Positions 18,829 through 27,748 are shown, counted from the stretch's first letter. The stretch: DNA of 64,000 nucleotides from Rhizobium sp. CF080 (GCF_000282095.2 NZ_AKKC02000001.1:1-64000), one strand, 5' to 3'. Made by a program: numbers and translations. Notes: generated from the letters alone by a model not told the origin.

Positions 18829-20223
18829 GTGGACTACATTTCTACCCGGGGCGAAACCGCTCCGCTCGGATTCCGGGATGCGCTGATGGCGGGACTTGCC
18901 CGCGACGGCGGCCTTTACGTGCCACGCCAATGGCCTTCGCTCTCCAAAAAGGAAATCCGCGCGCTGCGCGGCAAGACCTATCAGGAGGTCGCCTTCGAGA
19001 TCCTCAAGCACTTCGTCGGTGACGAAATCCCCGCCGACAAGCTGAAAGGCATGATCACGGAAGCCTACGCGACGTTCCGGCATCCAGCCGTCGTGCCGCT
19101 GGTGCAGACCGGGCCGAACGATTTCGTGCTCGAACTCTTCCACGGTACCACGCTCGCCTTCAAGGACGTGGCGATGCAACTGCTCGCCCGGCTGATGGAC
19201 TATGTGCTGGCCGAGCGCGGCGAACGGGCGACGATCGTCGGCGCGACGTCGGGCGATACCGGCGGGGCGGCGATCGATGCCTTTGCGGCGCGCGAGCGCA
19301 CCGACATCTTCATCCTCTTCCCGCATGGCAAGGTCTCGCCCGTGCAGCAACGGCAGATGACCACGTCGAAAGCCGCCAACGTGCATGCGCTGGCGCTGAA
19401 GGGCAATTTCGACGACTGCCAGAACATCGTCAAGGAGATGTTCAACGACGTCGCCTTCCGCGACCGGGTCAGGCTCTCGGGCGTCAACTCGATCAACTGG
19501 GCGCGCATCATGGCCCAGGTGGTCTATTATTTCACCGCCGCCGTTTCGCTCGGCGGGCCGGACCGGAAAATCTCCTTCACCGTGCCGACCGGCAATTTCG
19601 GCGATATCTTCGCCGGTTACGTCGCCAAGAAGATGGGCCTGCCGATCGACCGGCTGGTGATCGCCACCAACGACAACGACATCCTCGCCCGGACGCTGAA
19701 GACCGGCCGCTACGAGATGCGCGACGTCAAGGCGACCACCTCGCCCTCGATGGACATCCAGATCTCGTCGAATTTCGAGCGGCTGCTCTTCGAAGCCTAT
19801 GGCCGCGATGCCGGCTCGGTTCGCGCAGCCATGGCCGGCCTCAAACAATCCGGCAGCTTCGAGATCAAGCCGGACGCGCTGAAAGCGATCCGCCGCGAGT
19901 TCCGTGCGGGGCGGGCAACGGAGCGGCAGGTGGCCGCCACGATCCGCGAGACGCTGGCCGAGACCGGCTACCTGCTCGATCCGCATACGGCGACCGGCGT
20001 TTTCGTCGCAGGCAAGAACGCAAAGCCGTCGAGCCCGATGGTAACGCTGGCCACCGCGCACCCGGCCAAATTTCCGGCCTCGGTAAAATCCGCTTGCGGA
20101 ATTGATCCGGCGCTTCCATCATGGCTCGCTGATCTTATGCAAAGGGAGGAGCGCTTCGATATCTTGGAGCCTGAGCTTAAGTCCGTCGAAACTTTCATCG
20201 GCGAGCATGCCCGCGCTAAGTAA
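18829..20223 (+). CDS. thrC: Threonine synthase
   Basis: The 464-residue PLP enzyme converts O-phosphohomoserine to threonine. The N-terminus DYISTRGETAPLGFRDALMAGLARDGGLYVP is diagnostic, the PLP-binding Lys lies in TTLAFKDVAMQLL, and ATSGDTGGAAIDAF binds the phosphate of PLP. A GTG at 18829 is taken as the start because homologs begin there; upstream in-frame codons lie under the lipoprotein promoter. thrB is elsewhere in this window, at 38 kb. The peptidase gene follows 33 bases later. Confidence 0.94.
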   Translation: MDYISTRGETAPLGFRDALMAGLARDGGLYVPRQWPSLSKKEIRALRGKTYQEVAFEILKHFVGDEIPADKLKGMITEAYATFRHPAVVPLVQTGPNDFVLELFHGTTLAFKDVAMQLLARLMDYVLAERGERATIVGATSGDTGGAAIDAFAARERTDIFILFPHGKVSPVQQRQMTTSKAANVHALALKGNFDDCQNIVKEMFNDVAFRDRVRLSGVNSINWARIMAQVVYYFTAAVSLGGPDRKISFTVPTGNFGDIFAGYVAKKMGLPIDRLVIATNDNDILARTLKTGRYEMRDVKATTSPSMDIQISSNFERLLFEAYGRDAGSVRAAMAGLKQSGSFEIKPDALKAIRREFRAGRATERQVAATIRETLAETGYLLDPHTATGVFVAGKNAKPSSPMVTLATAHPAKFPASVKSACGIDPALPSWLADLMQREERFDILEPELKSVETFIGEHARAK

Positions 20224-20256
20224 GTAAGGTATCGGCGGCGCCGGAAAGACGTAGAG

Positions 20257-21555
20257 ATGAATGTAGAAATCACCCGGCTCGCCTCCGGGTTGACGGTCGT
20301 CACCGAAACCATGCCGCATCTGGAGAGCGTCGCGCTGGGTGTCTGGATCAAGTCCGGATCACGTAACGAGACCGAGGACGAACACGGGATCGCCCACCTC
20401 CTCGAGCACATGGCCTTCAAGGGCACCGCCCGCCGCAGCGCACGCGATATCGCCGAGGAAATCGAGAATGTCGGCGGCGAACTCAACGCCGCCACGTCCA
20501 CCGAGACCACCTCCTACTACGCTCGGGTGCTCAGGGACCATGTCCCGCTCGCGGTCGACATCCTTGCCGATATCCTGACGGAATCGGCTTTCGACGAGGA
20601 GGAGCTTCGCCGCGAAAAGCACGTCATCCTGCAGGAGATCGGCGCTGCCAACGACACGCCCGACGACGTGGTGTTCGACAAGTTTTCCGAGGTCGCCTAC
20701 CGGGGCCAGACGCTTGGCCGGCCGATCCTCGGCACGCCTGATACGGTCAAGGGTTTTACGCCCGGGCAGATCCGCAACTATCTTTCGCGCAACTACACGA
20801 CGGACCGGATGTTCGTGGTCGCCGCCGGCGCCGTCGATCATGCGACGTTCACCAAACAGGTGGAAGAGCGCTTCGCCAGCCTGCCGATGACTCCGAGCGC
20901 GCCGCCCGTGCTCGAAACCGCCCGCTATATCGGCGGCGACGTGCGTGAAACCCGCGACCTGATGGACGCGCAGGTCCTGCTCGGTTTCGAGGGCAAGGCC
21001 TATCACATGCGCGACTTCTACTGTTCGCAGATCCTCGCCAACATTCTCGGCGGCGGCATGTCCTCGCGCCTGTTCCAGGAAGTGCGCGAACATCGCGGCC
21101 TCTGCTATTCGGTCTATGCCTTCCACTGGGGCTTTTCCGATACCGGCATTTTCGGCATCCATGCGGCAACCGGCGGCAACGAGTTGCCGACGCTGGTGCC
21201 TGTCCTCATCGATGAGCTGCGCAAGTCTTCGGACACCATTCACCAGCAGGAAATCGACCGTGCCCGCGCCCAGATCCGCGCCCAGCTTCTGATGGGCCAG
21301 GAAAGCCCGGCTGCCCGCGCCGGCCAGATCGCCCGCCAGATGATGCTGTACGGACGCCCGATCCCGAACCCGGAAATGATGGAACGACTGGAAGGGATCA
21401 CGACCGAGCGGCTCACCGATCTTGCCGGACGGCTGTTTTTCGATACAGTCCCGACACTGTCGGCGGTCGGCCCGATCGAGCAGCTCGCGCCCTTGACCGA
21501 CATCTCCACGGCGCTCGCCTCGCCGGGGATCCAGACGAAGAAGGCTGCCGGTTAA
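20257..21555 (+). CDS. M16-family zinc metallopeptidase (processing peptidase-like)
   Basis: The 432-residue protein has the inverted zinc motif HLLEHMAFKGT (H-x-x-E-H, about residues 48-52) with the downstream ligand Glu region RREKHVILQEIGAANDTPDD, and the glycine-rich loop ILGGGMSSRLFQEVREHRGLCYSVYAF typical of mitochondrial processing peptidase beta-like proteins. Related bacterial enzymes are found next to thrC in many alphaproteobacteria. The substrate is unknown. A GNAT gene follows after 30 bases, so thrC-M16-GNAT probably form an operon. Confidence 0.93.
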   Translation: MNVEITRLASGLTVVTETMPHLESVALGVWIKSGSRNETEDEHGIAHLLEHMAFKGTARRSARDIAEEIENVGGELNAATSTETTSYYARVLRDHVPLAVDILADILTESAFDEEELRREKHVILQEIGAANDTPDDVVFDKFSEVAYRGQTLGRPILGTPDTVKGFTPGQIRNYLSRNYTTDRMFVVAAGAVDHATFTKQVEERFASLPMTPSAPPVLETARYIGGDVRETRDLMDAQVLLGFEGKAYHMRDFYCSQILANILGGGMSSRLFQEVREHRGLCYSVYAFHWGFSDTGIFGIHAATGGNELPTLVPVLIDELRKSSDTIHQQEIDRARAQIRAQLLMGQESPAARAGQIARQMMLYGRPIPNPEMMERLEGITTERLTDLAGRLFFDTVPTLSAVGPIEQLAPLTDISTALASPGIQTKKAAG

Positions 21556-21585
21556 ACCGGCCGCCCTGCCCGGAGCAGCACTCGC

Positions 21586-22197
21586 ATGACCAAATCGGTG
21601 TTTCGGTTCCTGTCGCGACAGCCGGACACACCAGAGCTTTATGGCGAAAACCACCTGCTTCGGCTTCCCCGTTATTCCGACTACAAACAGTGGCAGCGGC
21701 TGCGCTCGGAAAGCCGCCCCTTCCTGCAGCCCTGGGAGCCGATCTGGCGGCCGGACGAGCTGACCGAAGGGTCGTTCCGCACGCGGGTGGTCAGAAGCGG
21801 TCAGGAATATGCGTCCGGGCTTGCCGTTCCGCTGCTTCTCTTCCGCCACGACGACCAGGTTCTGCTCGGCGGACTGACCATCGGCTATATCCGCCGAGGG
21901 GCGGCGCAGAGCTGCATGATCGGCTATTGGATGGGCGAGAAACATTCCGGCCAAGGCCATATGTTGGCCGCATTGAAGGTGGCAATCCCCTATATCTACG
22001 GCGGACTTCAGTTGCACCGGATCGAGGCAGCCTGTATTCCGGAGAACTGGAAAAGTGTCCGGCTTTTGGAAAAGGCCGGTTTCGAGCAGGAAGGTCTTTT
22101 GCGCAAGTATCTCAAAATCAATGGCGAATGGCGCGACCACCTGATGTTTTCCCGATTGCCGGAAGATGGTGAGTTCGGGAAGATGCTGAAGCCATGA
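21586..22197 (+). CDS. GNAT N-acetyltransferase (RimJ/RimL type)
   Basis: The 203-residue protein has the RimJ/RimL layout: LRLPRYSDYKQWQRLRSESRPFLQPWEP at the front, GYWMGEKHSGQGHMLAALKVAIPYIY as the acetyl-CoA loop, and LHRIEAACIPENWKSVRLLEKAGFEQEGLLRKYLKINGEWRDHLMFS at the end. Such enzymes acetylate N-terminal amines of proteins or small molecules. Its TGA overlaps the ATG of the GGDEF-EAL gene by four bases. Confidence 0.92.
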   Translation: MTKSVFRFLSRQPDTPELYGENHLLRLPRYSDYKQWQRLRSESRPFLQPWEPIWRPDELTEGSFRTRVVRSGQEYASGLAVPLLLFRHDDQVLLGGLTIGYIRRGAAQSCMIGYWMGEKHSGQGHMLAALKVAIPYIYGGLQLHRIEAACIPENWKSVRLLEKAGFEQEGLLRKYLKINGEWRDHLMFSRLPEDGEFGKMLKP

Positions 22198-25106
22198 GCG
22201 CCCCTTTCCTGCGTCTCGCGCCGTTGATCCGCCTTGTTCCGGCGATCATCGTTCTCCTTGCTGCCGCCATGTTTCTGACGGCGGCGCCGGGTGTGCGCGC
22301 CGCAGAAGCGGTCAAGATTTCGCGAGACGACACGGCGCTCGACCTGACGAGAACCACGGACATCTACGTCAACCAAGGCGAGGCTTTCCAGGTGTCGACG
22401 GCCGCCGCTGCAGATGGCATCCGCCGTCGCATCGAGGTGCGCGCGAGCTCGCCCGGCCACCAGGGCGACTGGGCGGTCTTCGCACTCTCCAACGTCTCCG
22501 AAGAACAGCTCGAACGGGTGATCGTCGCGCCGCATTTCCGGCTCGCCAATTCGAAAATGTTCTGGCCGGATCTCGGCTCGCAGCGCATCATCTCGATCAC
22601 GCCTTCGGAAGGTTTTGCGCTCGACCGGATACCGAGCCCGGATGCGGACGTTTTCCGGATCACGCTGAACCCCGGCTCGACCATCACCTTCGTCGCGGAA
22701 CTGGCGACGCCGTCGCTGCCGCAGATCTATCTCTGGCAGCCGGATGCCTACAAGGACACGGTCAACTCGTTCACGCTCTATCGCGGCATCGTGCTCGGCA
22801 TTGCCGGCCTGCTGGCGGTGTTCCTGACCATTCTCTTCGTCGTCAAGGGCACCTCAATGCTGCCGGCGGCGGCGGCGCTTGCCTGGGCAGTGCTCGCTTA
22901 TATCTGCGTCGATTTCGGCTTCCTCGACAAACTGATCACCGTCACGTCCGGCGACCAGCGCATATGGCGCGCGGCCGCGGAAGTGGCCCTCGCCTCCTCG
23001 CTCGTGATCTTCCTGTTCACCTATCTCAACCTCAATCGCTGGCATGTGCATCTCGGCTATGCGACGCTTGCCTGGGTGGTCGGCCTGGTCCTGCTCGGCG
23101 GCGTGGCGATCTACGATCCGTCGGTCGCAGCGGGCATCGCCCGCATCTCGTTTGCGCTGACCGGCACGGTCGGCATCCTGTTGATCATCTATCTCGGCTT
23201 CAGCCGCTACGACCGGGCGATCCTGCTGGTGCCCACCTGGGCGCTGATCCTCGTCTGGCTGTTCGGCGGCTGGCTGACGGTGACCGGCAAGCTCGACAAC
23301 GACATCATCCAGCCGGCACTCGGCGGCGGCCTCGTGCTGATCGTGCTTTTGATCGGCTTCACGGTCATGCAGCACGCCTTTGCCGGCGGCGCCTATCAGC
23401 AGGGCCTGTTCTCCGACCTTGAACGGCAATCGCTGGCCTTGACCGGCAGCGGCGATACCGTCTGGGACTGGGATGTGGCGCGCGACCGGGTCGTCACCAC
23501 GCCCGACATCTCGACCCGCCTCGGGCTCGATTCCGGTGCCATGCACGGGCCGGTGCGCAACTGGGTACCGCGACTGCATCCCGACGACCGCGACCGTTTT
23601 CGCGCCACGCTGGATGTCCTCCTGGAGCACCGCCGCGGCCGGCTGAACCATGAATTCCGCATCCGCGCCGAGGATGGGCATTTCCACTGGCTGCAGATTC
23701 GTGCCCGGCCGGTGCTCGGCTCCAACGGCGAAATCATCCGCTGCGTCGGCACGATCATCGATGTGACCGAGCAGAAAAATTCCGTCGAGCGCCTGCTGCA
23801 GGACGCGATGCATGACAACCTGACCGGCCTGCCGAACCGCCAGGTCTTCCTCGACCGGCTGCAATCGGTGCTGACGCTGGCGCCCGGCGGCGATACCCTG
23901 CGGCCAACGGTCATGGCAATCGACATCGACCGCTACAAGCAGGTCAACGACAGTCTCGGGATTGCGGCGGGCGACAACATCCTGATCGCGCTGACCCGGC
24001 GCCTGCGGCGTCTGCTGAAACCGCAGGATACGCTGGCGAGGCTTGCCGGAGACCAGTTCGGCCTGATCCTCGTCTCCGAGCGCGATCCGGCCAAGGTGGC
24101 GGATTTCGCCGATGCGGTCTCCAAGGCGATCATGGTGCCGATCAATTTCGCCAATCGCGAGATCATCCTGACGGCGTCGATCGGTCTCTCCTCCTGGGTC
24201 GACCAGCAGGAAAGTGCGACCGGCATGCTCGCTGACGCGGAACTTGCCATGTACCGGGCGAAGCGCTCCGGCGGCAACCGCGTCGAGCCTTTCCGCCCCG
24301 CCTTCCGCGCCGCCGGCGCCGACAAGCTGCAGATCGAGACCGATCTTCGTCGCGCCATCGAACGCAAGGAACTGTTCCTCGCCTACCAGCCGATCATCAG
24401 CCTGAAGGACGGCGAGATTGCCGGTTTCGAGGCGCTGATGCGTTGGGATCACCCGAAGCGCGGCAGCATCCCACCGTCGGAATTCATTCCGATTGCCGAA
24501 ATGTCGGACCTGATCGGTCCGCTCGGCCTGTTCGCCATGGACCGCGCCGCCACCGACCTGATGGTCTGGCAGCAGCAGACGGGCGACCTGCCAGTGTTCG
24601 TGTCGGTGAACCTGTCGAGCGCGCAACTGCTCAACGCCGACCTCTACAACGACGTGCGGGCGCTGCTGCAAAAAACGCAGGTGAACCCGGGCCAGCTGAA
24701 GCTGGAACTGACCGAGTCGCTGATGATGGAGAACCCGGAACAGGCGCGGCTGGTGCTCGGCAAGCTCAAGGAAACCGGCCTGAGCCTTGCGCTCGACGAT
24801 TTCGGCACCGGTTATTCGTCGCTCGCCTACCTCACGCAATTCCCCTTCGATACGATCAAGCTCGACAAGGCGCTGGTCCGCAACGCGACGGAAAAGCGGG
24901 CCGTGCTGCTGCGTTCGGTTATCGCCATGGCCCGCGCGCTGGAGATGACGGTGGTGGCGGAAGGTGTAGAGACTGACGAGGATGCGGCGGAACTCGCCAA
25001 GATGGGCTGCCATTTCGCCCAGAGCTATCTGTTCGGACCGCCCGCCCCGGCAGACGCGGTGCTGCGGCTTCTCAAGGAGCGCTTTCCGCTGACAAAGCGG
25101 GCGTAA
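22194..25106 (+). CDS. Membrane PAS-GGDEF-EAL protein, probable c-di-GMP phosphodiesterase
   Basis: The 970-residue protein has a signal sequence (about residues 1-37), a periplasmic beta region, a block of roughly seven hydrophobic helices (about 200-400), a PAS/PAC domain (DTVWDWDVARDRV to CVGTIIDVTEQ), a GGDEF domain (about 545-700) and an EAL domain (about 715-965). The GGDEF signature is degenerate (AGDQF), so cyclase activity is unlikely. The EAL motif is intact (GFEALMRWDHP, ELTESLMMEN, LDDFGTGYSS), so it should hydrolyse c-di-GMP. The 7TM sensing layout suggests an extracellular or membrane signal. It overlaps the GNAT gene by four bases. Confidence 0.93.
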   Translation: MSAPFLRLAPLIRLVPAIIVLLAAAMFLTAAPGVRAAEAVKISRDDTALDLTRTTDIYVNQGEAFQVSTAAAADGIRRRIEVRASSPGHQGDWAVFALSNVSEEQLERVIVAPHFRLANSKMFWPDLGSQRIISITPSEGFALDRIPSPDADVFRITLNPGSTITFVAELATPSLPQIYLWQPDAYKDTVNSFTLYRGIVLGIAGLLAVFLTILFVVKGTSMLPAAAALAWAVLAYICVDFGFLDKLITVTSGDQRIWRAAAEVALASSLVIFLFTYLNLNRWHVHLGYATLAWVVGLVLLGGVAIYDPSVAAGIARISFALTGTVGILLIIYLGFSRYDRAILLVPTWALILVWLFGGWLTVTGKLDNDIIQPALGGGLVLIVLLIGFTVMQHAFAGGAYQQGLFSDLERQSLALTGSGDTVWDWDVARDRVVTTPDISTRLGLDSGAMHGPVRNWVPRLHPDDRDRFRATLDVLLEHRRGRLNHEFRIRAEDGHFHWLQIRARPVLGSNGEIIRCVGTIIDVTEQKNSVERLLQDAMHDNLTGLPNRQVFLDRLQSVLTLAPGGDTLRPTVMAIDIDRYKQVNDSLGIAAGDNILIALTRRLRRLLKPQDTLARLAGDQFGLILVSERDPAKVADFADAVSKAIMVPINFANREIILTASIGLSSWVDQQESATGMLADAELAMYRAKRSGGNRVEPFRPAFRAAGADKLQIETDLRRAIERKELFLAYQPIISLKDGEIAGFEALMRWDHPKRGSIPPSEFIPIAEMSDLIGPLGLFAMDRAATDLMVWQQQTGDLPVFVSVNLSSAQLLNADLYNDVRALLQKTQVNPGQLKLELTESLMMENPEQARLVLGKLKETGLSLALDDFGTGYSSLAYLTQFPFDTIKLDKALVRNATEKRAVLLRSVIAMARALEMTVVAEGVETDEDAAELAKMGCHFAQSYLFGPPAPADAVLRLLKERFPLTKRA

Positions 25107-25112
25107 AGTTTC

Positions 25113-25817
25113 TCAAGCGGCCTTTCCCGTTCTCGGTCGCTCGCGGGCAAACGGGCTGAGGCCCAGCCATTGCTGCATGGAGTTTGCGATCCCCGGATCG
25201 CCGTCGAGTTCAAGCCGGCCGCTTGCCATCTCGGCCCGTACGGTCGCGACGCCCATCCAGATCGCGGTCATCGTCCGCAGCGAGGACGTCACGTAAAGGT
25301 CGATCTCGAAGCCGGGGTCGGTCGAGCAGACATCGACCTCACGGCCGTCGACGACCAGCCAGTAGCGTTGCTGCGCGGGGGGCCGCTCGGGATATAGAAA
25401 CATGACAGTGCAGCGTCGGGAGGGCATCGGGGTCGGATCGAGATGGCGGCGCATGTCCCACATCAGCAGCGACGGATCGAGTTTCTGAAGCGAATGCTGG
25501 GTCTCGACCCAATGCTGCCCCCAGAAGCCGAGCGTCATCACCACCTCGCGCAAATCTTCGCCGGCCGGCGTTAGGTGATATTCGATCACCCCATCGGCCG
25601 CCTTGCGGTTTTCGACAATGCCGGCCTGGACCAATTCCTTCAGACGCTTCGAAAGCAAGGTCGGCGACATGCGCGGCACGCCGCGCCTGAGGTCGTTGAA
25701 ACGGCGGCTGCCGCACAGAAGCTCGCGCAGGACGAGCGGCGTCCAGCGGGTGCAGAAAATCTCCGCCGCCATTGCGACCGGGCAGAACTGGCCGTAGCTC
25801 GCGGTGACCTCCAACAT
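25113..25817 (-). CDS. HxlR-type winged-helix regulator
   Basis: The 234-residue protein has an HxlR HTH (YGQFCPVAMAAEIFCTRWTPLVLRELLCGSRRFNDLRRGVP, then LSKRLKELVQAGIVENR) with a Cys near the N-terminus, followed by a C-terminal segment (MPSRRCTVMFLYPERPPAQQRYWLVVDGREVDVC) similar to the SCP2-like extension found in longer HxlR members. The start at 25817 is chosen for the GAGGAGG site six bases upstream. It faces away from the ArsR operon. Its 3' end is five bases past the EAL gene's stop, convergent. Confidence 0.87.
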   Translation of the reverse strand: MLEVTASYGQFCPVAMAAEIFCTRWTPLVLRELLCGSRRFNDLRRGVPRMSPTLLSKRLKELVQAGIVENRKAADGVIEYHLTPAGEDLREVVMTLGFWGQHWVETQHSLQKLDPSLLMWDMRRHLDPTPMPSRRCTVMFLYPERPPAQQRYWLVVDGREVDVCSTDPGFEIDLYVTSSLRTMTAIWMGVATVRAEMASGRLELDGDPGIANSMQQWLGLSPFARERPRTGKAA

Positions 25818-25988
25818 CGCCAACCTCCTCGGCATGCCCCGGGCAAGAATAGTCCCATTCCGGAAACGAACCAACTCCACTTTATGGACTACTGATTGCA
25901 TATGGTACCCGCCCGTGGGCTGCGGCAACAACCAGCGTATCGTCCCCTCGCCTGGCGCGCCGCATCATCGACAAGGCTCTGCATGATG

Positions 25989-26006
25989 CATAGCCATCGG
26001 GGTATG
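25989..26006. promoter_or_regulatory. Operator-like dyad copy 1
   Basis: CATAGCCATCGGGGTATG; shares the CATAGC-N6-GGTATG layout with copy 3 and the outer half-sites with copy 2. Confidence 0.5.
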
Positions 26007-26074
26007 ATAAGCTCCAAGCGTAGTCATTCCCGGACGCCTCTCTGCGAGATTCTAACACACCATCATGCTCCCGC

Positions 26075-26103
26075 TTGACTCATTCATAGCTCTCTGGCTA
26101 TAC
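26075..26103 (+). promoter_or_regulatory. Promoter of the ArsR-SRPBCC-DUF1801 operon
   Basis: TTGACT (26075-26080), a 17-base spacer and CTATAC (26098-26103) match the alphaproteobacterial CTTGAC-N17-CTATAT pattern. The spacer and -10 are covered by the operator-like dyad 26085-26102, as expected for a repressor-controlled promoter 34 bases before the ArsR start. Confidence 0.65.
26085..26102. promoter_or_regulatory. Operator-like dyad copy 2 (over the -10)
   Basis: CATAGCTCTCTGGCTATA, with a perfect ATAGC-N6-GCTAT inverted repeat; overlaps the promoter of the ArsR operon. Confidence 0.6.
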
Positions 26104-26110
26104 ATTAATC

Positions 26111-26128
26111 CATAGCCAACGAGGTATG
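26111..26128. promoter_or_regulatory. Operator-like dyad copy 3
   Basis: CATAGCCAACGAGGTATG, eight bases before the ArsR GTG start; nearly identical to copy 1, which lies 122 bases upstream. Confidence 0.55.
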
Positions 26129-26136
26129 AATTCCAA

Positions 26137-26460
26137 GTGCCGGACGCTCACGACGTACTCTTCAGAACGCTTGCCGACCCGACGCGACGGGCCATCTTCG
26201 AACGGCTGTGCCGCGAAGGAGAAAAAACGGTCGGGGTGCTGACGGCGCAGGCCGGGGTCTCGCAGCCCGTCGTCTCGAAACATCTCGGGGTGCTGAAGCG
26301 GGCCGGACTGGTGCGCGACCGCCACGAAGGCCGCCAGACCCATTACAGCGCGCAGCTCGGCGCGCTCGCCCCGCTGGTCGACTGGACGAGCCAGATGGCC
26401 GGGTTCTGGCAAAACCGCTTCGACAAACTTGAAGACCTGCTCAGGAGGATGGACCAATGA
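26137..26460 (+). CDS. ArsR-family regulator of an SRPBCC operon
   Basis: The 107-residue protein is a compact ArsR HTH: LFRTLADPTRRAIFERLCREGEKTVGVLTAQAGVSQPVVSKHLGVLKRAGLVRDRHEGRQTHYSA, followed by WTSQMAGFWQNRFDKLEDLLRRMD. It lacks obvious metal-binding Cys pairs. ArsR genes of this group are almost always paired with an AHSA1/SRPBCC gene, as here with a four-base overlap. The start is GTG. It probably represses its own operon through the dyads upstream. Confidence 0.93.
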   Translation: MPDAHDVLFRTLADPTRRAIFERLCREGEKTVGVLTAQAGVSQPVVSKHLGVLKRAGLVRDRHEGRQTHYSAQLGALAPLVDWTSQMAGFWQNRFDKLEDLLRRMDQ

Positions 26461-26888
26461 ACGAGACCTCGACCGAAACGCGCACCGTCGTCGTCGAACG
26501 CGAGATCCCCCATCCGCCGGAAAAGGTGTGGCGCGCGCTGACGCAGCAGCACCTGATCGAGGAATGGCTGATGAAGAACGATTTCCAGCCGGTCGTCGGT
26601 CACCGTTTCAATCTCCGTGGGGAATGGGGCGGCGTGCTGGACTGCGAGGTCCTCGCCGTGGAACTGCACAGAAAGCTCTCCTACACCTGGAACCATGCGC
26701 ATGACGACGCGGCCTACAATCTGAGAAGCGTGGTGACCCTGACGCTCACGCAGACAAATACGGGGACCCATCTGCGCATGGAGCAGTCGGGTTTCCGGCC
26801 GGAGCAGAAGCTCGCCTACAACGGCGCCCGGCACGGATGGCAGGGGTTCTTCGGAACGCTGGAGACGGTTTTGGCGAGGCTGGACTGA
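26457..26888 (+). CDS. SRPBCC (AHSA1-type) ligand-binding protein
   Basis: The 143-residue protein has the START-like pattern VEREIPHPPEKVWRALTQQHLIEEWLM, GGVLDCEVLAVELHRKLSYTWNH, VTLTLTQTNTGTHLRMEQSGF and a C-terminal helix GWQGFFGTLETVLARLD. These proteins form a hydrophobic cavity for a small ligand; the ligand is unknown. ATGA overlap with the ArsR gene shows translational coupling. Confidence 0.92.
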   Translation: MNETSTETRTVVVEREIPHPPEKVWRALTQQHLIEEWLMKNDFQPVVGHRFNLRGEWGGVLDCEVLAVELHRKLSYTWNHAHDDAAYNLRSVVTLTLTQTNTGTHLRMEQSGFRPEQKLAYNGARHGWQGFFGTLETVLARLD

Positions 26889-27006
26889 GGTCCGGCGGCA
26901 CAGGACTTTTTTACAAGGGCGGCAGCGCCGCCAAGATGACAACCGGAGTGAGTAGCCAGCAGGCGGGCGCAAGCCAGATCAGCTGGTTTTCAGAGGAGGA
27001 ATATCG

Positions 27007-27222
27007 TTGAACTGGAACATGTTGACCCGACAGGTCCACCGCTGGCTGTCGATCGCCTTCACGGTGACCGTCATCGCCAATTTCGTTTCCATGGGCTTCG
27101 GGGAGCCGCCCTTGTGGGTGGTCTATTCTCCCCTGCCGCCGCTCTTCCTGCTCTTGTTCAGTGGCCTATATCTGTTTGCGCTGCCTTACACCCGCCGGAG
27201 CGGACGGGGCACCCGCGGATAG
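27007..27222 (+). CDS. Small two-helix membrane protein
   Basis: The 71-residue product starts with TTG at 27007, supported by AGAGGAGG eight bases upstream; an in-frame ATG lies four codons later. It has two hydrophobic segments (about residues 13-31 and 38-58) and a basic tail TRRSGRGTRG. It resembles small membrane proteins that follow ArsR-SRPBCC pairs, but no function is known. It is 118 bases after the SRPBCC gene, with a GGCGGC/GCCGCC hairpin (26918-26932) in between, and 12 bases before the DUF1801 gene. Confidence 0.7.
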   Translation: MNWNMLTRQVHRWLSIAFTVTVIANFVSMGFGEPPLWVVYSPLPPLFLLLFSGLYLFALPYTRRSGRGTRG

Positions 27223-27234
27223 GAGGAAACCGAA

Positions 27235-27705
27235 ATGGCCGGCAAGACATCCACGACGTCCGGGAAGGTCGCACGTAAGGCATCCGCCAGCGATGCCCGT
27301 GCGGAGCCGGTACTCCTCTCGGGCGGCAACCCACAGATCGCCAAGGGCTATGGCGACGCTCCCGTACAAGCCTATATCGCGGCCATGCCGGGCTGGAAAA
27401 GCGATATCGGACGCCGAATCGATGCGCTCGTCACCGGCACCGTTCCCGACGTTTACAAAGCGGTCAAATGGAACTCCCCGCTCTACGGCATCGAAGGTGA
27501 CGGCTGGTTCCTGGGCGTCCATTGCTTCGCCAAATACATCAAGCTCGCCTTCTTCCGCGGCGCCTCGCTCAGTCCCGTCCCTCCCGGCACGTCCAAAACC
27601 CCGCAGACGCGCTATTTCCATATCCATGAAGGCGACAAGCTCGACGAAGTCCAACTTGCCGACTGGGTGAAGCAGGCCAGTCTGTTGCCCGGCGAACGGA
27701 TGTAG
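27235..27705 (+). CDS. DUF1801 domain protein
   Basis: The 156-residue protein has a basic N-terminus (MAGKTSTTSGKVARKASASDAR) and a DUF1801/YdhG-like domain: VQAYIAAMPGWKSDIGRRIDALV, VYKAVKWNSPLYGI, GWFLGVHCFAKYIKLAFFRGASL and TRYFHIHEGDKLDE. This fold resembles frataxin-like proteins; the family has no settled function. It lies in the ArsR-SRPBCC operon and is followed by a second DUF1801 gene, with a 43-base gap. Confidence 0.88.
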   Translation: MAGKTSTTSGKVARKASASDARAEPVLLSGGNPQIAKGYGDAPVQAYIAAMPGWKSDIGRRIDALVTGTVPDVYKAVKWNSPLYGIEGDGWFLGVHCFAKYIKLAFFRGASLSPVPPGTSKTPQTRYFHIHEGDKLDEVQLADWVKQASLLPGERM

Positions 27706-27748
27706 TGACGGCCAGGCGACAACAACCATGAAGGAAGGGACAACAACC

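Larger units (their letters stand above)
25818..26136. other. Divergent intergenic region with three operator-like dyads
   Basis: The 319-base gap between the HxlR and ArsR genes has no gene. It holds a long direct repeat: CATAGCCATCGGGGTATG (25989-26006) and CATAGCCAACGAGGTATG (26111-26128), both followed by TCCAAG, and a third related dyad at 26085-26102 inside a promoter. It is markedly less GC-rich than the genes beside it. Confidence 0.7.

Noticed and set aside
20359-22140. 593-codon frame opposite the M16 peptidase and GNAT genes
   Set aside because: Both opposite genes have complete catalytic motifs; this frame has none.
26918-26932. GGCGGC/GCCGCC hairpin after the SRPBCC gene as a terminator
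   Set aside because: No T-run follows, and a ribosome binding site and coupled genes come soon after, so termination is doubtful.
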